Source of the DNA: an uncultured Muribaculaceae bacterium
GTDB lineage: Bacteria; Bacteroidota; Bacteroidia; Bacteroidales; Muribaculaceae
DNA: 49,035 nucleotides
Reading direction: 5' to 3'
Assembly (NCBI GenBank): GCA_910579675.1
Contig: CAJTUF010000011.1
Span: 42,672-91,706 of the forward strand
Numbering within the stretch: the first letter of the stretch is position 1; each line of letters starts with the position of its first letter. The notes under the pieces are model-generated. The model was not told where the DNA came from and did not search any database. It was given only the letters and a program-made list of their open reading frames with translations. The translations under genes were made by a program, and so were the position numbers. Positions 17,847 through 24,541 of this stretch are shown here, one piece after another.

Positions 17847-18730
17847 CCCCTCTTATAGAGATAGATCCCGGATCAGGCTTCTGCTTCGGGGTGGTGACCG
17901 CCATACGCAAGGCCGAGGAGGAACTTGAACGCGGAGGCACACTCTACTGTCTGGGCGACATAGTGCACAACAGCGACGAGGTGGAGCGTCTGCGCCGCCG
18001 CGGCCTCGTCACCATCTCCCACTCCGATCTCGCCACCCTCCCGGCGGGATCGCGCGTGTTGCTGCGCGCCCACGGCGAGCCACCCTCGACCTATGCCACT
18101 GCCCGCTCGCGGGGGCTGGTGGTGATCGATGCCACCTGCCCGGTGGTGTTGCGCCTCCAGCAGCGCATACGCCACACCTACGAGTCGTCGCCCGCCGGCA
18201 CCCAGATTGTGATCTACGGCAAGAAGGGCCACGCTGAGGTTAATGGCCTTGTCGGACAAACCGACGGCACCGCTCTGGTGGTGGAAAATGCCTCCGAACT
18301 TGGAGGTATCGACCCCCTGCGCCCGGTGAAACTCTTCTCGCAGACCACCAAGAGCCTCGACGGCATGCGTCATATCTCCGACTCGATATCGGCCACTATC
18401 TCGCCCGGGGTGGCTTTCGAGAGCTTCGACACCGTGTGCCGTCAAGTAGCCTCGCGCGCCGACGGGCTCCGCCATTTTGCCGAGGCCCACGATGTGGTGC
18501 TGTTTGTGGCAGGCGCCAAAAGCTCAAACGGAAGGGCCCTCTATGCCGAGTGCCTTGCCGTCAACCCTCGCACCCATCTTATAGCCAACGCTGATGCCAT
18601 CGACCAGTCATGGCTCTCATCCGCATCAAGCATCGGGATATGCGGTGCCACCTCCACGCCGTCGTGGCTCATGGAGCAGGTAAGCAGGCGCGTGTCGGAG
18701 CTCGTGTCACCCACCCGATCAGACGAGTGA
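17843..18730 (+). CDS. ispH: 4-hydroxy-3-methylbut-2-enyl diphosphate reductase
   Basis: 295 residues from the ATG at 17843, which overlaps the cmk stop (ATGA). An in-frame start 39 bases earlier would lie inside cmk and adds no conserved residues. IspH is the iron-sulfur enzyme of the last step of the non-mevalonate isoprenoid pathway. The three cluster cysteines lie in GFCFGV, DATCPVV and DTVCRQVASR. The substrate-binding RAHGEPPS, KKGHAEVNG and GATSTPSWLME segments are conserved. Confidence 0.95.
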   Translation: MTPLIEIDPGSGFCFGVVTAIRKAEEELERGGTLYCLGDIVHNSDEVERLRRRGLVTISHSDLATLPAGSRVLLRAHGEPPSTYATARSRGLVVIDATCPVVLRLQQRIRHTYESSPAGTQIVIYGKKGHAEVNGLVGQTDGTALVVENASELGGIDPLRPVKLFSQTTKSLDGMRHISDSISATISPGVAFESFDTVCRQVASRADGLRHFAEAHDVVLFVAGAKSSNGRALYAECLAVNPRTHLIANADAIDQSWLSSASSIGICGATSTPSWLMEQVSRRVSELVSPTRSDE

Positions 18731-19230
18731 TGGACAATTTCGTTGCTATCGACGTGGAAACCGCCAATGGCGAGCGCACCTCGGTGTGCTCCATCGGCGC
18801 GGTAAAGGTTGTCGACGGGGCGGTGGCCGACACCTTCTACGAGCTTGTGCGCCCCACTCCCAACTATTACTACCGCCGCTTCACCGAAGAGATCCACGGC
18901 ATATCGCGGGCGGATACCGACGGCGCCCGTGCCTTTCCCGAAGTATGGACCGATCTGGAGCGATTTATCGGCACCCTGCCACTGGTGGCCCACAACAAAA
19001 ATTTCGACGAAGGGTGTATCAAGGCTTGTTTCCGCTACTACCGTATGGACTATCCCGACTATATGTTTCTGTGCACTCTGCAGAAGGCGCGCACCACTAT
19101 CCCCCGCACCCTCTGCCCCTCCTTCTCGCTCCCTCATCTGGCAGCATTTCTCGGTATCCCCTTCGACAATCACCACAATGCCCTCGCCGATGCCATGGCG
19201 TGTGCCCGCATAGCTCAGGCATTGCTCTGA
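18730..19230 (+). CDS. DEDDh 3'-5' exonuclease (DnaQ/epsilon-like)
   Basis: 166 residues from the ATG at 18730, whose A is the last base of the ispH stop (TGATG). The fold is that of a stand-alone proofreading-type exonuclease. The Exo I motif FVAIDVETANG supplies Asp8 and Glu10, Exo II lies in LVAHNKNFDEG, and the Exo III region HHNALADAMACARI supplies the final His and Asp. There is no helicase or BRCT domain. Such small DnaQ-like proteins act in DNA repair or RNA trimming, and the substrate is not known. Confidence 0.88.
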   Translation: MDNFVAIDVETANGERTSVCSIGAVKVVDGAVADTFYELVRPTPNYYYRRFTEEIHGISRADTDGARAFPEVWTDLERFIGTLPLVAHNKNFDEGCIKACFRYYRMDYPDYMFLCTLQKARTTIPRTLCPSFSLPHLAAFLGIPFDNHHNALADAMACARIAQALL

Positions 19231-19237
19231 AGGCATT

Positions 19238-19268
19238 TTTGCCGATGGAGAAAAAATATGTACCTTTG
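19238..19268 (+). promoter_or_regulatory. Two-box Bacteroidota promoter of the small membrane protein
   Basis: TTTG at 19238-19241 and TACCTTTG at 19261-19268 are separated by 19 bases, the consensus arrangement for the primary Bacteroidota sigma factor. The transcript would start near 19275, only about 15 bases before the ATG. Confidence 0.8.
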
Positions 19269-19289
19269 CCCGACCAAAAGAGACCTCCA

Positions 19290-19658
19290 ATGCGTTTACC
19301 TATTAAACCGCCGCTCCCCCGGGCCACCATATCGGCCATAGCCGTGGCGCTGGCTGCCAGCCTCATCGTGTCGATAGCCGGCCATTTCAGGCCTTCATCC
19401 GATCCGGCCATCCCCCCTGAAGTGGTGGTGACCGGTGCCGACACCTCGGCATGGCTCATGGGCAAAGAGCATGCCTCCGCCCTTGTGACCGAGTGTAGCG
19501 ATGACGACGAGCGCGGCCTCCGCCTTCTCGATATACGCGCGCGGGAAACCAACTTGCGCTCGCGTATAGGCGACTCGGCCGCCGATGCCTACGTGAGCGG
19601 TTTTGAGCATGGGCTTCGGGCCGCTTCCGACTCTCTCGCGTCGGTAATACTCGACTGA
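19290..19658 (+). CDS. Small single-pass membrane protein of unknown function
   Basis: 122 residues, no family recognised. One hydrophobic segment near residues 12-32 (ISAIAVALAASLIVSIAG) after a basic start suggests an inner-membrane anchor with the rest in the periplasm. The remaining part is acidic and helical (ECSDDDERGLRLLD). The start is fixed by the promoter at 19238-19268, which leaves no room for an upstream start. The frame is open further upstream only because it shadows the exonuclease gene. Confidence 0.7.
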   Translation: MRLPIKPPLPRATISAIAVALAASLIVSIAGHFRPSSDPAIPPEVVVTGADTSAWLMGKEHASALVTECSDDDERGLRLLDIRARETNLRSRIGDSAADAYVSGFEHGLRAASDSLASVILD

Positions 19659-19706
19659 GCGCCCAGACCTCAGCTTTCTTTTCTCCCCCACTAATCCCTC
19701 ACTGAT

Positions 19707-20327
19707 ATGATAATCCATACAGCCCGATTTCAAGTATCCAACTCCAAAGTAGAGAAATGCCCCACTGACCTCCGTCATGAATATGCCTTCATCGGTCGAT
19801 CCAATGTGGGCAAGTCGAGCCTCATAAATATGCTCACCGGACGCAATGGACTGGCCAAGACCTCGTCCACACCGGGCAAGACCATGCTCATCAACCACTT
19901 TCTCATCAACGACGAGTGGAGCATAGTCGATCTGCCAGGCTATGGCTATGCCCGACGGGGCAAGGAGAGCCGCGCCGAACTCAAGCACATGATCGACAGC
20001 TATATACTCCGGCGTCAGCAGATGACCAACCTTTTTCTGCTCATCGATTCTCGCCTGGAGCCTCAGAAGATTGACCTCGAATTTATGGAGTGGCTGGGCG
20101 AAAACGGTGTGCCATTTTCAATCGTATTTACCAAACTCGACAAGATGGGACCTGAGGCCGGACGACAGAAAGTTGCAGCCTACTGCTCCATACTGCTGCA
20201 GAATTGGGAGGAGCTCCCTCCTGTATTTCTCACGTCAAGCGAAGACAAGCGCGGTCGTGATGAGATACTCGACTATATAGAGCAGCTCAACCGCTTGCCG
20301 GTAGGAAGCCCGGAAGCCGACGAGTGA
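19707..20327 (+). CDS. engB: Ribosome biogenesis GTPase EngB/YsxC
   Basis: 206 residues, typical length. It is an essential-class GTPase for large-subunit assembly. The G1 motif GRSNVGKSS, a G2-region Thr in KTSSTPGKT, G3 DLPGYG and G4 TKLD are all present, and the C-terminal SSEDKRGRDEIL segment corresponds to G5 and the last helix. The gene follows the small membrane protein by 48 bases. Confidence 0.95.
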   Translation: MIIHTARFQVSNSKVEKCPTDLRHEYAFIGRSNVGKSSLINMLTGRNGLAKTSSTPGKTMLINHFLINDEWSIVDLPGYGYARRGKESRAELKHMIDSYILRRQQMTNLFLLIDSRLEPQKIDLEFMEWLGENGVPFSIVFTKLDKMGPEAGRQKVAAYCSILLQNWEELPPVFLTSSEDKRGRDEILDYIEQLNRLPVGSPEADE

Positions 20328-20402
20328 AAACCTTTCGCGTGGTGGCTGCGTTATAATGATATACAAAAATAAAGATTAATCACAATAATCCCCACCACGA
20401 CT

Positions 20403-20573
20403 ATGGAAAAGAAACCCACATCGCCCATATCAAAAAAAGCTGAGGAAGCGCTTGATTATCCTGGAGTAGCCAATAATGTGGCAGATAAGGATAAGAGCAA
20501 TGCCGAGCTTGTGAAAGAAGACGTGAAAGAGCTCAACAACAATCCGCGCAACTGCGACATAGATATGCCCTGA
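20403..20573 (+). CDS. Small hydrophilic protein, 56 residues
   Basis: An ATG-to-TGA frame of 56 codons lies between engB and the fucosidase. The product starts MEKKPTSPISKKAEEALDYP and ends NNPRNCDIDMP. It is strongly charged, with no signal or membrane segment. An AT-rich leader precedes it and a terminator begins 30 bases after its stop, so the unit looks like a real transcript. No function can be assigned. Confidence 0.6.
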   Translation: MEKKPTSPISKKAEEALDYPGVANNVADKDKSNAELVKEDVKELNNNPRNCDIDMP

Positions 20574-20603
20574 CCGCGCAACTGACAATCTGCAATCCTT
20601 TAT

Positions 20604-20650
20604 CTCCGGCCCCCTCCAACCAGAAGGGTGGCCGGAGCATTTATATCGAC
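20604..20650 (+). terminator. Terminator after the 56-residue gene
   Basis: CTCCGGCC (20604-20611) pairs with GGCCGGAG (20630-20637), with a further CCCT/AGGG pairing inside. An AT-rich tail follows. Confidence 0.7.
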
Positions 20651-20659
20651 TTTTTTCAT

Positions 20660-20667
20660 TAATTTTG
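20660..20667 (+). promoter_or_regulatory. -7 box of the fucosidase gene
   Basis: TAATTTTG matches the Bacteroidota TAnnTTTG box and lies 20 bases before the chosen ATG at 20688. No well-placed TTTG is seen upstream. Confidence 0.55.
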
Positions 20668-20687
20668 CGGAAAATCACATTATCCGC

Positions 20688-22091
20688 ATGAATCTGATAA
20701 GCAAAACCATATTAAGCATCACACTGGGATCGTCATGGCTTGGCGCCACAGCCCAGGATGCCAAGGTGGAAGGATTTGTCCACCGTCAGTCGGATCCGTC
20801 GGGCTACGAATGGCCCACCGACACCGCAGTCCTTGCCAATCTCGACCGATGGCAGGATCAGAAATTTGGTGTTTTGTTTCATTTCGGTCTCTACTCGGTG
20901 CCGGGCATCGTGGAGTCGTGGTCGATATGCTCGGAGGATGTCGATTGGATAAGCCGCCGCTCAGATCTGCCCTACGACGAGTATAAGAAATGGTATTGGG
21001 AATTGAAAGACTCCCTATGCCCCACACAGTTTGATCCCGGGCAATGGGCCTCTCTGATGGATGCTGCCGGCATGAAATATATGGTGTTTACGACCAAACA
21101 CCATGATGGCTTCTGCACCTTCGACTCCAAGCTCACCGACTTCACCATAACCAACGGACCATTTGCATCCGACCGAAGAAGCAATATGGCCCGGGAGGTG
21201 TTTGACGCTTTCAGAAGCAAGGGATTCATGACCGGTTGCTACTTCTCCAAGCCCGACTGGCATTGCGAGTGGTTCTGGAACCCCGCCTATGCTACACCCG
21301 ACCGCCATATCAACTACAATAAAGAGCGCCACCCCGACTGGTGGGACAACTACCGGAGCTTTACCGCCGGCCAGCTCGGCGAGTTGCTGGGCGGCGACTA
21401 TGGGCGCTTCGACATATTATGGCTCGATGGCGGATGGATTTCGGGCGAGGATATAGGGCTCGACAGCATCCTCAACAGCGCCCGGAGCACACTCCATCCC
21501 GGACTCATAGCAGTAGACCGCACCATAAAAGGTCGAAACGAAAACTACCAGACCCCTGAGCGCGGCATACCGGCCACCGCCCTACCATACCCCTGGGAGA
21601 GCTGCATCACCCTGAGCAACGACTGGGGTTGGGTGCCCGACGCTCCCTACAAATCGCCGGGACGAGTGCTCGCACTCCTTGCCGAGACAGCTGCCAAAGG
21701 GGGTAATCTGCTTCTCGGTGTAGGACCCACACCCGAAGGCACCATCGAGCCTGAAGCCGAATGGCGCCTGCGCGAGATAGGCCGGTGGCTCGATGCCAAC
21801 GGCGAAGCCATCTACGCCACCCGTCCTGTTGAACACTACCGTAGCGGCGATACTTGGTTTACGGGATCAAAAGACGGCTCCACCATCTATGCCATACATC
21901 CTGTGGCCGACGGAAGCTCCGCTCCGGCTACCATCGAGTGGGACGGCAACCTGCCCTCGGGTCGCATGACCCTTTTAGCCGACGGGCGCAAAGTGAAGTA
22001 TAGCGTGACCGCCGATGGACACGTCACCGTAAAGCTTCCACGCGGCGTGGAAGCACTCCCGATAGCACTTAAATTCACCCCCGACCGATAA
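20688..22091 (+). CDS. GH29 alpha-L-fucosidase, exported
   Basis: 467 residues from the ATG at 20688. An earlier in-frame start would lie upstream of the -7 box and inside the terminator. The N-terminal signal peptide ends near ATAQ (residue 23). The catalytic domain has the GH29 signature: FGVLFHFGLYSVPG, the KHHDGF motif (His138-His139-Asp140), and the nucleophile Asp247 in ILWLDGGW. A C-terminal beta-sandwich-like domain ends the protein. GH29 enzymes release fucose from mucin and milk glycans or plant oligosaccharides. No SusC/D pair lies nearby. Confidence 0.92.
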   Translation: MNLISKTILSITLGSSWLGATAQDAKVEGFVHRQSDPSGYEWPTDTAVLANLDRWQDQKFGVLFHFGLYSVPGIVESWSICSEDVDWISRRSDLPYDEYKKWYWELKDSLCPTQFDPGQWASLMDAAGMKYMVFTTKHHDGFCTFDSKLTDFTITNGPFASDRRSNMAREVFDAFRSKGFMTGCYFSKPDWHCEWFWNPAYATPDRHINYNKERHPDWWDNYRSFTAGQLGELLGGDYGRFDILWLDGGWISGEDIGLDSILNSARSTLHPGLIAVDRTIKGRNENYQTPERGIPATALPYPWESCITLSNDWGWVPDAPYKSPGRVLALLAETAAKGGNLLLGVGPTPEGTIEPEAEWRLREIGRWLDANGEAIYATRPVEHYRSGDTWFTGSKDGSTIYAIHPVADGSSAPATIEWDGNLPSGRMTLLADGRKVKYSVTADGHVTVKLPRGVEALPIALKFTPDR

Positions 22092-22161
22092 AGGAGCACA
22101 CACGGAGTCAAAAAGGCCCAAAAGAAGTAAAGGTATCAATGGCTAAATGAAAAAAAATGAT

Positions 22162-22169
22162 TACTTTTG
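22162..22169 (+). promoter_or_regulatory. -7 box of the trigger factor gene
   Basis: TACTTTTG fits TAnnTTTG and lies in an AT-rich patch 75 bases before the trigger factor ATG. The leader would be about 70 bases. Confidence 0.5.
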
Positions 22170-22244
22170 CATCTTGATTGGGGCCATGGCGCCAGTCATT
22201 TCCTCAAAACCGTAATTCTACTTTTTCAAGATAAAGCGATCCCC

Positions 22245-23612
22245 ATGAACGTAAGCATGCAGAAGACGTCGGAAGTAAGTGGTAGACTCACTGTAGAGAT
22301 CACCCCCGCCGACTATGAAGCTAAAGTAAAAGAAGACCTCAAGAAGATAGGCAAGACCCACACCATCCCCGGCTTCCGCAAGGGACACGTATCGATGGCC
22401 GACCTCCAGCGCCGATTTGGCAAGCAGGTTGCCAGCGACGTGATCAACGAGACCGTCTACAAGGCAGTCATCGATTATATCAACGACAACAAGCTTGAAG
22501 TGCTCGGCCACCCCGTGCCCGTTGAAGTGATCGAACTCGATCTCAAAAACAAGAGCGACTTCACTTTTGAATATGACCTCGCCCTCGCTCCCGCTCTCAA
22601 CATCGAGCTCAACAAAGATATCACCATCCCCTACTATCCCATCGAAGTAAGCGAAGAGATGGTGAAGGAACAGGACGAAGCTTTCCGCAAGCGATTCGGC
22701 AAGCAGGAGCCCGGCGAAACCACCGAGCCCGACTGCCTCGTCAAGGGCTCCCTGATGGAGCTGAACCCCGACGGAACCATCAAGGAGGGCGAAGGCGCCA
22801 TACAGGTTGTATCGACCATCGTTGGCCCTAAATTCTTCACCTCCGACGAGGAGCGCGCCAAGTTTGCCGACAAGAAGGTAGGCGACAAGATCGTGTTCAA
22901 TCCCTGGAACACCTGCAACGGCAACCCCACCGAGCTTTCGTCGATGCTCCAGATCGACAAGGAGAAGGCTGCCGACGTGAAGGCCGACTTCGAGCTCACC
23001 GTAAGCGAGATCATCGTGCTCCGTCCCGCCGAGCACAACGATGAGTTCTACACCAATGTGTTTGGTGCCGACAAGATCCACAGCGAAGAGGAATACACCG
23101 AAGAGGTTAAGCGCATGATCGCAGGCCAGCTCAGCGGCAACAGCGAGATGGTGTTCCGCGGCGATGTACGCAAGGCTCTTATGGAGCGCTACGGTGAGAT
23201 GCAGCTCCCCGAGGAGATCCTCAAACGCTGGCTCATGACCCGCGAGGCCAACTTCACCGCCGAAAACATCGACGAGGAATTTGCCAAGATGATCCCCGAC
23301 CTGAAGTGGCAGCTCATCACCGACAAGATTGCCGAGCAAGGCAAGCTCGAGGTGACCGACGACGACATGCTCGAATATGCCCGTGGCATGGCTGCACAGC
23401 AGCTCGCCCAATATGGCATGACCAACATGGACATTGAGACCATCACCGGCTTTGCCAAGAATATCCTCGCTGACAAGCAGTGGGCTCCCCGCATCCACGA
23501 GCAGGTGGCCGCTACCAAGCTCTTCGACTACATCAAGAGCCAGGTGAGCCTCGACGAGCACCCCATGAGCCTTGATGCTTTCCGCGAGATGGTGTCGAAG
23601 CCTCAGGAATAA
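22245..23612 (+). CDS. tig: Trigger factor, ribosome-associated chaperone
   Basis: 455 residues from the ATG at 22245. The frame is open 26 codons further upstream but that part overlaps the promoter. The N-terminal ribosome-binding domain carries PGFRKGHVSMADLQRRFG, the equivalent of the FRxGxxP signature but with Val-Ser in place of the usual Pro, and lacks the canonical Lys-Val-Pro order. The central part is weakly PPIase-like and the C-terminal part is helical (EEILKRWL onward). Bacteroidota trigger factors usually have a divergent PPIase domain, and this one fits. A very long hairpin follows. Confidence 0.93.
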   Translation: MNVSMQKTSEVSGRLTVEITPADYEAKVKEDLKKIGKTHTIPGFRKGHVSMADLQRRFGKQVASDVINETVYKAVIDYINDNKLEVLGHPVPVEVIELDLKNKSDFTFEYDLALAPALNIELNKDITIPYYPIEVSEEMVKEQDEAFRKRFGKQEPGETTEPDCLVKGSLMELNPDGTIKEGEGAIQVVSTIVGPKFFTSDEERAKFADKKVGDKIVFNPWNTCNGNPTELSSMLQIDKEKAADVKADFELTVSEIIVLRPAEHNDEFYTNVFGADKIHSEEEYTEEVKRMIAGQLSGNSEMVFRGDVRKALMERYGEMQLPEEILKRWLMTREANFTAENIDEEFAKMIPDLKWQLITDKIAEQGKLEVTDDDMLEYARGMAAQQLAQYGMTNMDIETITGFAKNILADKQWAPRIHEQVAATKLFDYIKSQVSLDEHPMSLDAFREMVSKPQE

Positions 23613-23633
23613 TCCGGCTCTGGTATATTTAAC

Positions 23634-23695
23634 CGTACAATAATAAATAACGGGGAGCGCATCGCGATGCGTTCCCCGTTATTTATTATTGTACG
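23634..23695. terminator. Long near-perfect bidirectional hairpin terminator
   Basis: A perfect 23-bp stem (23634-23656 with 23673-23695) is extended inward by six more pairs (one G-T) to a four-base CGCG loop, so 62 bases fold into one 29-bp hairpin. The AT-rich outer half gives a T-rich exit on both strands. It lies between the stops of tig (plus) and the YczE-like gene (minus). Confidence 0.9.
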
Positions 23696-23709
23696 TGTGG
23701 CCGGAGTGA

Positions 23710-24465
23710 TCAGCCCCGGCGTATATAGCGTGCAAGACCGTAGATATAGCGGCGGAAGCCGGGACGATAATTGAGCAGACGGTCAAACCACTTCATGCGT
23801 GGAGCAATCTGCTTCACAGCCCACCCCACATAGATCATGGCGAAGAGCGTGCCCGGGCCTACAACATTCCATAGCCAACGGCCAAAAAAGAGATAGCCGA
23901 GAGCCACAGCTCCCACGACAAGCGCTATGTCGACCCTGATCTTGATCTTGGCAAACGGCTTGCCGGTGAGCTTGCTGATGGCGGCCGGAAGACCCTCTCC
24001 GGGCATGGTGACTGAGCCACACTTCACCTCCATGGCTATTCCGAAACCAAGCACGGTGCATCCTATGGCCTGAGCCGTGATCTGCGCCACTGTGGTCGAT
24101 AGATCGAGTCCCGAGGTAAGGCTCATGTTGAGGTCGAGGAGCCAGCCAAAGAAAAAACCGATCAGAAGCTGGAAAAACTGTACCGGCTCGAAGCGACGCC
24201 GCAGGATAAGGAGCTGGAGACCCACAAGAATGAAATTCATCACATATGTCCACTCTCCAATGGTGAGCGGGGGGATCATGCCGGCATCTCCTGCCAGCTC
24301 CATCACAAACGGGATAGTGGAAATGACGCTGCTGCCGAGGGCCGACCTCACCGAGAGAGCCACTCCCAACGTCATCACGAAGAGAGAGATGACCAGCAGG
24401 ATATGCTGCCAAACAAAACCTATCACCTTAGTCTTTACTGCATCATCTGAAACGGTTGCTTCCAT
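23710..24465 (-). CDS. YczE/YitT-like integral membrane protein
   Basis: 251 residues with five or six hydrophobic helices. The first contains LVISLFVMTLGVALSVRSAL, typical of the YczE/YyaS/YitT group, whose members are widespread in Firmicutes and Bacteroidota and lack a settled function. The late part has VTMPGEGLPAAISKLTGKPF, another hallmark of this group. The C-terminus is basic (RYIYGLARYIRRG). It is convergent with tig and its start is 76 bases from the uvrA stop, so it could be read through from uvrA. Confidence 0.8.
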   Translation of the reverse strand: MEATVSDDAVKTKVIGFVWQHILLVISLFVMTLGVALSVRSALGSSVISTIPFVMELAGDAGMIPPLTIGEWTYVMNFILVGLQLLILRRRFEPVQFFQLLIGFFFGWLLDLNMSLTSGLDLSTTVAQITAQAIGCTVLGFGIAMEVKCGSVTMPGEGLPAAISKLTGKPFAKIKIRVDIALVVGAVALGYLFFGRWLWNVVGPGTLFAMIYVGWAVKQIAPRMKWFDRLLNYRPGFRRYIYGLARYIRRG

Positions 24466-24541
24466 ATAATTTTGTTACTGATACTAACACAACAAATAGA
24501 GTCAACGAGGCATAAAGCCAACGGAGGAGAGAGGCCGTGGG

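Noticed and set aside
22218..23561. 447-codon open frame antisense to trigger factor
   Set aside because: The plus-strand frame is clearly trigger factor. The antisense frame reflects its codon bias.
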